Positions 30,225-44,000 of a stretch of 64,000 nucleotides of DNA are shown piece after piece. The stretch spans positions 1,260,035-1,324,034 of the forward strand of contig AGIF02000001.1 of NCBI GenBank assembly GCA_000227505.4. The letters are read 5' to 3'. A program made the translations under genes and the position numbers. The stretch's first letter is position 1, and the number at the start of each line of letters is the position of its first letter. Origin of the DNA: a gamma proteobacterium HIMB55 (GTDB lineage: Bacteria > Pseudomonadota > Gammaproteobacteria > Pseudomonadales > Halieaceae). The notes below the pieces were generated by a model. The model did no database searches. It was not told where the DNA came from and saw only the letters and a list, made by a program, of their open reading frames with translations.

Positions 30225-30938
30225 TCAGCTGACTAAGTCACGAACAGCCAACGTGTCCAAGTGCCTAACGTCGACACCACGGGTTAAAAAGATCACCTGT
30301 TCGGCAATATTAGCGGCGTGATCGCCGACACGCTCCAGGCTTTTCAAAATGCCTAGATAGGCGAGTGACACCTCTAATGAAGCAGGATTTGCGTGAATTT
30401 GGCTTGTAAGCCAGTCCTTAGCCGCAACGTAAGCTTCATCAATATCATCATCCTTGAGAATGATGGCCGCTGCTTGATTGACTTGGAGTCGTGCAAAACT
30501 GTCCAAGGCTTCCTTCAACATGGCGTTTACTTGTCTCGCAATATCACGAACTCGAGCGCCCGCTTCTTCGAATGCCCCCTCTTCCGTTAGCGATATGGCC
30601 TGGCGCCCAATTTTTACCGCCTCATCACCAATTCGCTCAAGGTCATTGGTCACTTTGATCGTCGCCAGTACGAGCCGGAGATCGCCGGCCGCAGGCTGCC
30701 TCAAAACAAGAATACGGGTGCACTGTTCGTCGATGGATCGCTCGAGCGTATTGACCTCAAGATCGAGATCGATCGCTTCCTCAGCAAGCGATGAATCGCC
30801 GTCCAGGGTCGCATCGATTGCGCGCTCGATTTGAGACTCAACAAGACCGCCCATTGTCATCAGGTCATTCCGAACACCAACCAACTCAGCGTTGAATTGG
30901 GCTGAAATGTGCAACCGCTGTGGTTTTAATCGATCCAT
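30225..30938 (-). CDS. phoU: Phosphate transport system regulatory protein PhoU
   Basis: A 237-residue helical protein with two three-helix-bundle repeats. It mediates negative control of PhoR by the Pst transporter when phosphate is plentiful. The repeat motifs ERSIDEQCTRILVLRQPAAGDLRLV and ERIGDEAVKIG/ERVGDHAANIAEQV, with their conserved Asp and Glu metal-binding positions, are plain. It follows pstB by 18 bases and ends the pho-pst run. Confidence 0.96.
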   Translation of the reverse strand: MDRLKPQRLHISAQFNAELVGVRNDLMTMGGLVESQIERAIDATLDGDSSLAEEAIDLDLEVNTLERSIDEQCTRILVLRQPAAGDLRLVLATIKVTNDLERIGDEAVKIGRQAISLTEEGAFEEAGARVRDIARQVNAMLKEALDSFARLQVNQAAAIILKDDDIDEAYVAAKDWLTSQIHANPASLEVSLAYLGILKSLERVGDHAANIAEQVIFLTRGVDVRHLDTLAVRDLVS

Positions 30939-30956
30939 AAATCCTTGCCTTGGGGG

Positions 30957-31757
30957 TTAGCCATAACGCCCTGTAATGTAGTCTTCTGTCTCTCGTTTTT
31001 CCGGGAAGGTAAACACATTTTCTGTTAGGCCAAATTCAACGAGACGTCCCTCGTTCATAAAGGCGGTGTAATCAGAAACTCTTGCCGCCTGCTGCATGTT
31101 GTGAGTAACGATAATGATGGTGTACGAATGTTTCAGTTCGTATATCAGTTCTTCAATTCGTAGCGTCGATATGGGATCCAGCGAGGACGCCGGCTCATCA
31201 AGCAAGAGAACCCGGGGCTCGAGCGCAATAGCCCGCGCTATCACCAATCGTTGCTGCTGACCTTGAGATAGCTTCAAGGCAGAGTCGGTCAGGCGATCTT
31301 TCACCTCGTCCCAGAGCGCGGCTGATCGTAGGGCTTGCTCTACCAACTCTTCCAAGCGGCGCTGACTTTTGACTCCACTGAGCTTCAATCCATAAGCGAC
31401 ATTGTCGAAGATGGATTTTGGAAACGGGTTTGGCCGCTGAAAAACCATCCCTATTTGCCGACGCAGTGCTGTGACGTTGGTTTTAGCGCTAAGAATATTT
31501 GACCCAGAAAAAAGGATTTTTCCTTCGTAATGCACACCATCAATCAGGTCATTCATCCTATTTAGGCATCGCAGTAATGTAGACTTACCGCATCCACTGG
31601 CGCCAATAATCGCGGTCACCGACCTTTCAGGAATTTCTAAAGAAATCTGCTTGAGCGCTGAAGGATTATCTTTGTAACCCAATGAGAGGTCTTGTATCTG
31701 AAGGATCGAACGGTGCGACTCGCTGTCGCTTGCCGGATTTATTTCTTCGGTTGCCAT
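30957..31757 (-). CDS. pstB: Phosphate ABC transporter ATP-binding protein PstB
   Basis: ATPase of the high-affinity phosphate importer, 266 residues. Walker [20 protein letters not shown], the PstB-specific [17 protein letters not shown], signature LSQGQQQR and Walker [16 protein letters not shown] are present. It is 10 bases after pstA and directly upstream of phoU. Confidence 0.97.
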   Translation of the reverse strand: MATEEINPASDSESHRSILQIQDLSLGYKDNPSALKQISLEIPERSVTAIIGASGCGKSTLLRCLNRMNDLIDGVHYEGKILFSGSNILSAKTNVTALRRQIGMVFQRPNPFPKSIFDNVAYGLKLSGVKSQRRLEELVEQALRSAALWDEVKDRLTDSALKLSQGQQQRLVIARAIALEPRVLLLDEPASSLDPISTLRIEELIYELKHSYTIIIVTHNMQQAARVSDYTAFMNEGRLVEFGLTENVFTFPEKRETEDYITGRYG

Positions 31758-31767
31758 CTCTTTTGCC

Positions 31768-32805
31768 TCAAAACGGGTTCACCGGCACTCGTCTGCGCAG
31801 AATCACGGTGCGAAACCCTACTGCGATGAGATTCAGTATGAAAATGAGAATCACAAGAACAAGTGCAACGGTTGATATCCAGCCTAGGTCTCCGGGTTCA
31901 ACTCGATTGAACAGAACCGCATCAAATAATTGAAACCCGACGTGCATAAACTTTTGCTCTAGCTCAATAAAGGGCGCTCGCGCCGAGAACGGCAGCGAGG
32001 GTGCGAACTTAACAGCGCCTACTAGTAGTAAAGGTGCTACTTCGCCCGCGGCTCTTGCGGTTGCCAAAATCAGCCCGGTAAAGACGCTGGGCAACGCAGC
32101 TGGCAATACGGCTCTGAATACGGTTTCTCCCTTGGTAGCGCCCAATGCAATACTGGCCTCACGCAGGTCATTGGGGAGTGCATCCAAGCCCTCTGTCACC
32201 GCCACAATCACAACGGGCAGATTTAGCAGTGCAAGCGTCAAGGCTGCCCACAATAAGCCAGGTGTACCAAAGGTGGGGCTTGGCAGGCGGTCAGCAAAAA
32301 ATAGCTCATCTACCTGCCCCCCAAGACCATAAACAAAGAAGCCCAGACCAAAAACACCGTAAATAATCGCTGGCACACCGGCCAAGTTGGTAATGCTTAT
32401 GCGGATCAATTTGGTGTACCAGGTTTGGCGCGCATACTCAGTGAGGTAGAGCGCAGTGGCGACCCCAAGCGGCGCGACAAACAGCGTCATCAGAATCACT
32501 AGAGCTAAGGTACCAACAATAGCGGGGAAAATAGCCGACAATCCCGAACCAATATCTGAGCCGCTTAAAAAAAGACTGGATATCAACTCAACGACAGATA
32601 TTCCTCGGTCGTTAGAAGCGACTGACAACCACTCTAGGGAGTTCACAAAGAGAAGTAGAAACAAGCCGCTAGCGATCAGGAGGATGACCGAAACCATCGA
32701 CGCCGAGAGACCAATCATCGCGAGTGAGCGCACTCGGTCACGGCGTGACCCTATCAACTGCCTTTTGCTGCTCGATAGCAGCGCTACTTGCATATCAGAC
32801 ACCAC
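31768..32805 (-). CDS. pstA: Phosphate ABC transporter permease PstA
   Basis: Inner-membrane permease, 345 residues with about six membrane segments. The binding-protein-dependent transport loop appears as [28 protein letters not shown] periplasmic stretch between the first and second helices (about residues 60-85) lengthens it slightly compared with E. coli PstA. The start overlaps pstC by 11 bases. Confidence 0.95.
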   Translation of the reverse strand: MVSDMQVALLSSSKRQLIGSRRDRVRSLAMIGLSASMVSVILLIASGLFLLLFVNSLEWLSVASNDRGISVVELISSLFLSGSDIGSGLSAIFPAIVGTLALVILMTLFVAPLGVATALYLTEYARQTWYTKLIRISITNLAGVPAIIYGVFGLGFFVYGLGGQVDELFFADRLPSPTFGTPGLLWAALTLALLNLPVVIVAVTEGLDALPNDLREASIALGATKGETVFRAVLPAALPSVFTGLILATARAAGEVAPLLLVGAVKFAPSLPFSARAPFIELEQKFMHVGFQLFDAVLFNRVEPGDLGWISTVALVLVILIFILNLIAVGFRTVILRRRVPVNPF

Positions 32806-34534
32806 GTGTTCTCGCTTTTACGCGGTCTTTAATGAGTTCTGCAGCGGTATTTATTGCGAAGGTAGACGCAAATAGGAGCAACCCCATGACAAAAAGCACA
32901 AAGTAATGAGAGGAGTTTCTCGGCGCTTCTGGTAGCTCTAACGCCAGAGAGGCGCTTACCGATCTCAGTCCTTCAAAGACGCTAACGTCAATGACGCCCG
33001 TATTTCCCGACAGTATCAGGAGGATCATTGTCTCGCCTGCAGCCCGACCAAAGCCGATCATCACAGCAGCAATCATTCCGGGCATAGCCAGAGGTAAAAC
33101 GATGTCTCTGTAGCTCTGCCAAGGTGTAGAACCCAATGCTAGGGCACCAGAGGACAAGTTTCGCGGTACCGAATGTATTGCTTCCTCGGCAACCGAAAAA
33201 ATAGTGGGCGTTATGGCTAAGCCTAGGACTAATCCAACTAGCAAAGAGTTGAAATAGTTGAGAGTAATACCTCGGATCGCCAAAAACTCTGCCAAGGATC
33301 CCCCGGGCAACAATCCAGCACCGCGGAGACCTACCCAGCAACTGAAAATCAAAATAATCAATACCAAAGGAAGGAGCTTTATAGGCCAGTCATCAAGGGC
33401 ATCTAATCTAACTAATCGTAGGCCAGCACTGCGTAGCAAAAATACGGCGAGTGTTGTCAGCAGTGGGAATAAAACGACAACACCAAAAAGCGCAGATAAG
33501 ACACGCTCAAAATTGGGTGCAATCCAAAATAAACCGATAGCACCAAGAACAACCGTTGGAAATGCAGTCAACATGTCGATCGCGGGACGAATACGACCTC
33601 GCTGCACCTCAGACATGAAAAAGCCAACATAAATTGCGGCACCAAGACTGAGAGGTACGGAAAAGATAAGCGCAAGAAATGCGGCTTTGAAGGTTCCAAA
33701 TAGTAGCGGCGCAATGGAGTATTTGGGCTCCGCCTCTTCCGAGGCTGGGAGTGGCAGCCAGAGATAGTTCGGTGCCTCGTACCCTTCGTAATGCACGGGG
33801 CTAATCAGTCGATCCCAAGCCCCGCCAATATCGGTGGTCTCAAACTCAAATGTCCGTCTCTCCCGGTCTCCGATGACGACAAGACGCGTCGACGACCTCC
33901 ACTCCAGGGCTGTTGGAACAAATGTGATGCTTTGTGACAGCGGCGTTTCGGGGTTTCGAAAATCCAGTAACTGGATCAGATTATTTTCACTGGCAACGGC
34001 AACCACCGAGAGCCGAGGATGACCCTGAAGTAAAAACAAATCATTCGAAACGAATAGCTGCTCGACCAACTCTGTACTGGGTGCATCGCCCGCTAGTTTT
34101 GATGCTAGGTAGTGGTGGTGGCTAATTAAGCCATCCACGGTGAGTAATACGAGCCCACGATCTCGCCCCACCGGAGTGGCCTTTACCCATTCGGTAGGTA
34201 GCGCGGTATTCTCAATTCGGAATCCTGTGAACTCATGAATCCAGAACCACGGCTCACCAGGCTTACCGTAAAGCCGCCAATTCCCAGGCACAGGAAATAG
34301 TCGACTCTTGTCGAGCCGTACTTTACTAACAGGCTCATCCGTTGGCAGAGCATCCTCGGTCAACGCAGAACTAACCGCCACCTCCGTTAGCGAGCTCGGT
34401 GCTAAAATCGGATAGGCAACAGTTACCATTTGAACGAACATACCGAGCAGCGCAAAGATAACGGCAAAACCCGCGAGACGGATCGCGCCGCCCGATAGGG
34501 CTGAACGTAGGTCCCTCCAATTAGCCGCAAGCAT
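32795..34534 (-). CDS. pstC: Phosphate ABC transporter permease PstC with large periplasmic insertion
   Basis: A 579-residue permease, far longer than the roughly 320 residues of E. coli PstC. After the first membrane helix (about 18-40) comes a soluble region of some 230 residues (about 42-272), rich in beta-prone repeats such as RGLVLLTVDGLISHH and LIQLLDFRNPET; the permease core follows from about 276, with the EAA-type loop SSGALALGSTPWQSYRDIVLPLAM and PGGSLAEFLAI. Long PstC proteins occur in several marine and pseudomonad lineages. The inserted domain faces the periplasm; its role is unknown. The start overlaps pstS by 14 bases. Confidence 0.92.
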   Translation of the reverse strand: MLAANWRDLRSALSGGAIRLAGFAVIFALLGMFVQMVTVAYPILAPSSLTEVAVSSALTEDALPTDEPVSKVRLDKSRLFPVPGNWRLYGKPGEPWFWIHEFTGFRIENTALPTEWVKATPVGRDRGLVLLTVDGLISHHHYLASKLAGDAPSTELVEQLFVSNDLFLLQGHPRLSVVAVASENNLIQLLDFRNPETPLSQSITFVPTALEWRSSTRLVVIGDRERRTFEFETTDIGGAWDRLISPVHYEGYEAPNYLWLPLPASEEAEPKYSIAPLLFGTFKAAFLALIFSVPLSLGAAIYVGFFMSEVQRGRIRPAIDMLTAFPTVVLGAIGLFWIAPNFERVLSALFGVVVLFPLLTTLAVFLLRSAGLRLVRLDALDDWPIKLLPLVLIILIFSCWVGLRGAGLLPGGSLAEFLAIRGITLNYFNSLLVGLVLGLAITPTIFSVAEEAIHSVPRNLSSGALALGSTPWQSYRDIVLPLAMPGMIAAVMIGFGRAAGETMILLILSGNTGVIDVSVFEGLRSVSASLALELPEAPRNSSHYFVLFVMGLLLFASTFAINTAAELIKDRVKARTRGV

Positions 34535-35447
34535 CAGCAGCCTCTCTAATGGTTAAGCCTTGACCCTCGCTGGGAACACGAAATCCAGCAGTTCGCAGCG
34601 ATGACAGCCCTGCTGGGGTGGCAATGAACTTGATGAATTGGCACTCGGGAGAGTCTTTGGATACCTCTAAGGCGGTTGCCGTGTACATGTAGAGCACGCG
34701 CTTGAAGGGGTAATTTTTATCGATGGGCGACACAACAGTACCATCGCGCATGATGATGTTGAGCACCTTCACGCCGCTCTCGGCGTGCGTTGCTGGAGAA
34801 TATGCAAGCCCGTATGGCAACCTCGCAATCGTATTGACTACACCACTACTACCTGGAACCTCATTGATAAACACACCCGGATCACCATCACATAATGCTG
34901 CGCGTCGAAAGTACTGATAGGTACCCGATGTCGCAGTGCGACCAAATACCTGAATCGCTTTTCCGCCAAAGGCGTGCTCGGGATCCAAGTGGCTCCAACG
35001 GGAAACTCGTCCACTCGTCCCGCAGGTGCCTGGCATCCCAAAAATCCGTGCGACCATCTCGTCTGAAATGGCATCCATTGGATTAGACGGGTGAGTGATG
35101 AAAACTACCGCATCTTCAGCAAGTGCTATTTCTGTAGGGTCAAAGCCCCTCAGCGCGAGAAATGCAGTCCGCTCATCTTGATTCATAGCGCGGCTCATCG
35201 TCCCGATATTTGCGGTCCCTTGTTGCAGTGCTGGAGGTGCTGCCGCTGAACCAACTGCCTGAATTTCTACCGAGATTGCTGGATGTTCCGCGTAAAAGGA
35301 CTCAGTCCAGTCGGTCATGAGGCGCGACAATGTATCCGATCCAACGATTGTCAAAGAACCGTTAGCCGAAGATTGTGCGTGAGTCACCCCCGAAAACCAG
35401 GAAAGTGAGCACAGAAGGAGTATGAGCGAGGATTTAAGCGCCTTCAT
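34521..35447 (-). CDS. pstS: Phosphate ABC transporter substrate-binding protein PstS
   Basis: A periplasmic phosphate-binding protein, 308 residues from the ATG at 35445-35447. That start gives a Sec signal MKALKSSLILLLCSLSWFSGVTHA with cleavage after HA; the longer frame up to 35510 has an N-terminus without signal character. Phosphate-binding blocks IVGSDTLSRLM, GSAAAPPALQQGTANIGTMSRAM and GRTATSGTYQYF are visible. The start lies inside the end of phoR (14-base overlap), so expression depends on the phoBR transcript or an internal promoter I could not find. Confidence 0.92.
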   Translation of the reverse strand: MKALKSSLILLLCSLSWFSGVTHAQSSANGSLTIVGSDTLSRLMTDWTESFYAEHPAISVEIQAVGSAAAPPALQQGTANIGTMSRAMNQDERTAFLALRGFDPTEIALAEDAVVFITHPSNPMDAISDEMVARIFGMPGTCGTSGRVSRWSHLDPEHAFGGKAIQVFGRTATSGTYQYFRRAALCDGDPGVFINEVPGSSGVVNTIARLPYGLAYSPATHAESGVKVLNIIMRDGTVVSPIDKNYPFKRVLYMYTATALEVSKDSPECQFIKFIATPAGLSSLRTAGFRVPSEGQGLTIREAADACG

Positions 35448-36732
35448 CGAATTTTGCATCAGCGTCAAAAACCAGCGAAAAACGAGACCCCTCTCCCAAT
35501 TTACTCTCAATTACGAGCTCGGCGTTGTGGGACAATGCCACGTGTTTGACAATAGCAAGGCCAAGTCCGGTTCCACCGGTCTTCTGACTACGGCTCTTAT
35601 CGACCCGATAAAATCTCTCGGTCAATCTCGGAATATGAACGGGATCAATGCCTTCGCCCTTGTCAATAATGCTGAGCGTTGGACGACCTTCTTGTAACAC
35701 CCACTCGATGACTACTTCAGACGCAGGGGCGCTATATTTGAGCGCATTAACCACCAAATTACTCACCGCACTGTGAAGTTCCATTGGGTCGCCGAGTACT
35801 AATCCATTAAATTCATGCCGTAGCATAATTGGCCTGTCGGGCCACGCCGCCCGCAGATCCTCCACCAGCTCTACTGTCAAATCACACATATCAACTGAGG
35901 TGGTTTTATCAGAGTGCTCGATCGACTCAATGCGCGACAGCCACAGAAGATCCTTTAGCAGCATTTCCATACGGACAACCTGCATGTCCATTTGGGCGAG
36001 CGGGCGCTCGATAGGCGCTACGATTTGCTGATCAAGACTCTGTAAGGTCTCGACATAACCTTTGAGCACCGTCAATGGCGTGCGAAGCTCATGAGAGACG
36101 TTACCGACAAAATCACGGCGCATGACTTCTAGCTTGTATTGCTCTGTAACGTCTTTAACGAACACTAAACGATCGCCACCTGCAAACATTGTGACCTCGA
36201 TCTGAAGACAGCGATCCTGCTCGGGTGTCGGGGGTAATCGTAGGGGAGCTTGGTAATCACCCGCGCTTAAGTAGTCAGACAACTGGGGCGATCGCATCAA
36301 GTTGATGAGTGGACGTCCTACATCGCCCGGAAGTTCAATACCCACGAGTGCGCCTGCTGAGTCATTTACCCATGAGATATTGCCGCGCTGATCAATGATG
36401 ATGGCCGCATCACGCAATTGCTTAAGGGAGTCTTGAAGGTAATTTACTGATGACTCCAGGCGACCTTGTGTCTCTTTACTCTGGCGCTGCAGTCGATAGA
36501 TGTGGTCAAAAAGACGGCCCCAAACCCCTCGAGCCTCTGGCGGCGCAGTTCGACTATTTTCAAGCCACCGTTCGAGACGGTACACCTGCCAAGCCCAGTA
36601 AACGACGAGCACGCTGAAAACCAGCAGCAGTGTCATTTGAAGCATATCGACGGCGTATCCAACCAGCGCAAGTGCTAAAACAATGAGCGGTGTTTGCAGT
36701 GAGATACGCCAATTGGGGCGCGACGCTTTCAC
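35434..36732 (-). CDS. phoR: Phosphate regulon sensor kinase PhoR
   Basis: Membrane histidine kinase of 432 residues. Two N-terminal hydrophobic segments with almost no periplasmic loop (about 14-50) match PhoR, which senses through PstSCAB-PhoU. A PAS domain (about 110-190) precedes the phospho-histidine box NVSHELRTPLTVLKGYVE, and the ATPase has N, G1 (DKGEGI) and G2 (TGGTGLGLAIVK) boxes. It overlaps the phoB stop by four bases. Confidence 0.95.
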   Translation of the reverse strand: MKASRPNWRISLQTPLIVLALALVGYAVDMLQMTLLLVFSVLVVYWAWQVYRLERWLENSRTAPPEARGVWGRLFDHIYRLQRQSKETQGRLESSVNYLQDSLKQLRDAAIIIDQRGNISWVNDSAGALVGIELPGDVGRPLINLMRSPQLSDYLSAGDYQAPLRLPPTPEQDRCLQIEVTMFAGGDRLVFVKDVTEQYKLEVMRRDFVGNVSHELRTPLTVLKGYVETLQSLDQQIVAPIERPLAQMDMQVVRMEMLLKDLLWLSRIESIEHSDKTTSVDMCDLTVELVEDLRAAWPDRPIMLRHEFNGLVLGDPMELHSAVSNLVVNALKYSAPASEVVIEWVLQEGRPTLSIIDKGEGIDPVHIPRLTERFYRVDKSRSQKTGGTGLGLAIVKHVALSHNAELVIESKLGEGSRFSLVFDADAKFDEGA

Positions 36733-37439
36733 TCGGCTATTACACCTTTAGTTGAGAACCGGTAGCCCGTTCCGCGGACTGTTTGAATGAGGTCGCTGTA
36801 ATCTTTCACCCCGCCCTCTAACGCTTTTCTTAGACGCCGAATGTGAACATCGACGGTTCGCTCTTCGACATAAACATTGGCTCCCCAGACATGGTCCAAG
36901 AGTTGATTCCGCGTGTATGCCCGCTCGGGATGCGACATAAAGAATTGGAGTAAATTGAATTCGGTTGGTCCCATCTCAATGGGCTCGTTAGCCACGAATA
37001 TTCGCCGACTATCCATGTCGAGCAGAAGATCCTCGACCTCGAGGCGGTCTCGTTGCTCACCACCTGCTGCTCGCCGCAGCTGTGCCTTTATGCGTGCAAT
37101 CAATTCGCGCGGTGCAAAGGGTTTTGTTACGTAATCGTCAGCGCCAACATCCAAGCCCTGAATGACATTGTCCTCGGCGGCTTTTGCCGTAAGCATAATG
37201 ACCGGGATTTCCGCAGTAGCGTCGTTTCGCTTCAGACGTCTGAGCAACTCCAGCCCACTACCACCAGGAAGCATCCAATCAAGCAATACGATAGCCGGAC
37301 GCTCATCGACGATTAGCCGGTGCGCATCCTGAATATTCTCGGCCTCGATACACTCGAAATCAGCAATTTCAAGCGCCATTCGCAGCATGTCGCGAATCGA
37401 AAACTCGTCGTCGACAATCAGTACCTTTTTACCTGTCAT
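36729..37439 (-). CDS. phoB: Phosphate regulon response regulator PhoB
   Basis: An OmpR-type regulator of 236 residues. The receiver domain has acidic pocket DD at 10-11, phosphoacceptor Asp54 in VLLDWMLPG and Lys in MLTAKAAED; the winged helix ends with TVDVHIRRLRKALE and GTGYRFS. It heads the phoB-phoR-pstSCAB-phoU run. A candidate Pho box sits 32-49 bases upstream, consistent with autoregulation. Confidence 0.97.
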   Translation of the reverse strand: MTGKKVLIVDDEFSIRDMLRMALEIADFECIEAENIQDAHRLIVDERPAIVLLDWMLPGGSGLELLRRLKRNDATAEIPVIMLTAKAAEDNVIQGLDVGADDYVTKPFAPRELIARIKAQLRRAAGGEQRDRLEVEDLLLDMDSRRIFVANEPIEMGPTEFNLLQFFMSHPERAYTRNQLLDHVWGANVYVEERTVDVHIRRLRKALEGGVKDYSDLIQTVRGTGYRFSTKGVIAE

Positions 37440-37470
37440 GCTTTTGATCCCCTAGACATGCGTCTATTAA

Positions 37471-37488
37471 ATGAAAAAAAAATGACAG
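37471..37488 (-). promoter_or_regulatory. Candidate Pho box upstream of phoB
   Basis: On the minus strand CTGTCAT (37482-37488) is a perfect Pho half-site; after four T comes TTTTCAT, which agrees at five of seven positions, giving the normal 7-4-7 layout. It ends 31 bases before the phoB ATG, and phoB is the expected target. Confidence 0.7.
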
Positions 37489-37502
37489 AAAGGTTACGGT
37501 GG

Positions 37503-41004
<3,502 letters not shown>

Positions 41005-41017
41005 CGCTTTACATCCC

Positions 41018-44000
41018 CTAGCTCGCTGCTAATCTCGCAGCTTCCTCAATATCAACGGTTACCAGTCGCGATACGCCTGGCTCGTGCATCGTCACGCCCA
41101 TCAACTGCTCCGCAGCCTCCATGGTGATTTTGTTGTGCGTGATGAAAACGAACTGGACCTTCTTAGACATCTCAGAAACGAGCCGTGCGTAACGCCCAAC
41201 GTTCGCATCGTCAAGCGGTGCATCCACCTCGTCCAACATACAAAATGGCGCTGGATTTAGCTGGAAGATAGAGAAGACCAACGCAATTGCGGTCATGGCC
41301 TTTTCGCCGCCTGATAATAGGTGGATCGTGCTGTTCTTTTTTCCCGGAGGTCGCGCCATGATGGCAACACCCGTATCAAGAAGATCATCCCCAGTCATTT
41401 CCAGACAGGCGGTGCCGCCACCGAACACCTTAGGGAACAGCTCGCTGAATCCAGCGTTCACGGTGTCAAAGGTGTCTTTGAACCGGCTGCGTGTTTCCTT
41501 GTCGATCTTCTTGATGGCGTTTTGAAGCGTTTCAAGCGCAGTGCGCAAATCGTCATCCTGTGCGTCAAGATATTGCTTCCGCTCTTCCGCCCTGCTTGTC
41601 TCGTCTATCGCCGCTAAATTGATTGGACCAAGACGATGGATCTTGGCGCCTATTCGTTCGACACGAACTTGCCACTCGCTCTCATCGGCATCCTCGGGCA
41701 ATGATGCCTCTACGGCTTCTACAGTCGCTTCCAACTCCTTCAACGCCACATCGATTTGCTCAACCCGCACAGCGGTCTCAGCGAGTTTAAGACGAGATCC
41801 CTCGCTACGCGTTTGAACACCCGCCACAGCCTGCTCAGCCTGCATTCGAGTCTGTTCTCGCTCACGTAAAACACTCTCGAGTTCGGATAATCCCTGCCGC
41901 GCTTGTGTCAGCTGAGCCTCAACACCAAGGCGTTTCTCGAGCAGTTCACTCAGTTCGCGCTGTGCTTCGCGATCCGGGTTTTCCTCAGTAGGCATTTCAC
42001 TTCGAATCGAAGCTTCACGCTGCTCGTAGCTTTCGAGCTGCTGTCGAGCGCGCTCGATGGACTGAGCAAGGGCCTCGCGTTGCGTCAGCAATTCTCTGTG
42101 TCGAACCTCGCTACGATTAAGCGCGACGTCAGCTTGTTGTTTGGCTTGGCGACATTGACGAACGGTGTCGCGTGCAGCTTGTCGCTGGTCTTCCAATTCC
42201 TCGCGAGATGTCTCATCCGACGCTACCTGCGAACGAGCTCGACCTAACATTTGCGTCGCTTCCTCGATCACAGCCTGCTCTTCGGACACCCGCACATCTG
42301 CGTCCGACAAGTCCTGGTTGAGCTGTGACTCACGCGCTTGACGCTGTTCCTGCTCTGCAATAAGTGATCGCTTTTGCGATTCAAGTTGAACCACTTTCTG
42401 CTGCGCTGCTTGCAATACTTCTTGCTGAGCATCGATAGCTTGCTCTAGATCGGCACGCTGCTTACGTAAAGTGCTTAACACCTCATCAACTTCGGCTAGA
42501 TCGTTCGAAACTTTCTCAAGCCCCTCGCTAATTTCCGTGAGGCGACCCTGACGTGCAATCATCCCCTGCTCGGCGTCAGTCTGTGTGCGCGATCGCATCC
42601 AGGAGCGACCCACCCATAGACCGTCCTGAGACACGACAGACTGACCATCAGTAAGTTCTGCACGTTCCGCCATAGCCTGTTGCCACGTTGCAACGACGCG
42701 AACGCCCGCGAGCGCATCAACAATACCGGCGGGGCCCTTTACATAATGCTCCAGCATCGATGTATCAGAATTACGATCCGCAGACGCGGCATCAACCAGC
42801 GATAAGCCCGCAGGTGGCTGTACCGAACCCGATTTCAACTGCTGCAAATTTGCGCCCATCGAGGATACCCATGCGCCTAACACCAAGTCAGCCGCCGCCT
42901 CATAGCCAGTCTCGACAGACACCAAGTCTAGGAGTGCGATGCCCTCGCCGGCCAAGACCTGATCGAGCCAGTCGTTAACCTCAGTTTGAGCTTGCTCATC
43001 CTTTGCGTCGGCTTGAAGGGCTTCCAACGACGCCTTTTGGCCCGCTAGCACCTGCGACTGGCGCCTGAGTTCGTCTTGCTCCTCCCGCTTTTGTCCAAGC
43101 TGATCACGGGAATCCGACAAGGCTTGACGAGATTTTTCCAGCTCATCACGCTGGAGCATCGCAGCCGCCTCTGCCTCTGCTAGAGATTCGACAATTGCAT
43201 CGAGGGATACGGTTTCTTGATGCCCCTTGAGGGACTCAAGCTCTTGCTTAATACGGTCGAGGCGTTGACTCAATGTTGCAAGGTTGCGCTCCGCGTTGGC
43301 CTTACGCCCCTGCTGGACTTCGACTTGTTGCTTGGGCAGCGCCGCCTGCTGAGTGAAGCTCTCCCAATTACCATCAGCTGTCTGCGCCGCCTTCTCTGCT
43401 TCAGCAAGCGCTGTGTCGACTCTGGCCACCTCCTCGCGCTCCCGCGCAAGTGTGGGCTCGATCGATGCAAGCGCCTCTGCAAGTTCGGTCAACCGCTGGC
43501 TATCTGAGTCAACCAATCCAAGCTCTCGCTGCTTTCCTTCGAGCGTCTGCTCGAGGTCTCGTGCCAGCGAGTCGCGGCGTTGCTTTGCAAACTTAATGGT
43601 CTGCTCAATGCGACTCACTTCGCTGCCAAGCGCGTAGAAATTCCCCTGCAAGTCGCTTGTCGAAGCATTTGCATCGGTTATTTGCTGGCGCAGCGATTCG
43701 ATTTCGGACATCGAGGAAGAAACCTGCGCTTGATATCGCTCTCGCTCGGTTGCGAAATCATCGATCTCACGTTGCGCGCGCGACGCAACACTATTTTGAA
43801 CTTGGCGCTGCAGAACAAGAAGCTGCGCTTTCAACTCGCGCTCTTGCTCTTTGTATTCACCGTATCGCTCAGCGGCTTGAGCCTGACGCTTGAGGTGAGA
43901 CAGATTGCGCTCTAGCTCTTCACGCAAATCGGTTAATCGATCGAGGTTGTCGAGCGTGCGCTGCATGCGATTCTCAGTTTCGCGACGACGCTCTTTGTAC

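Noticed and set aside
35448-35510. Longer pstS start
   Set aside because: It extends deeper into phoR and gives a charged N-terminus before the signal peptide.
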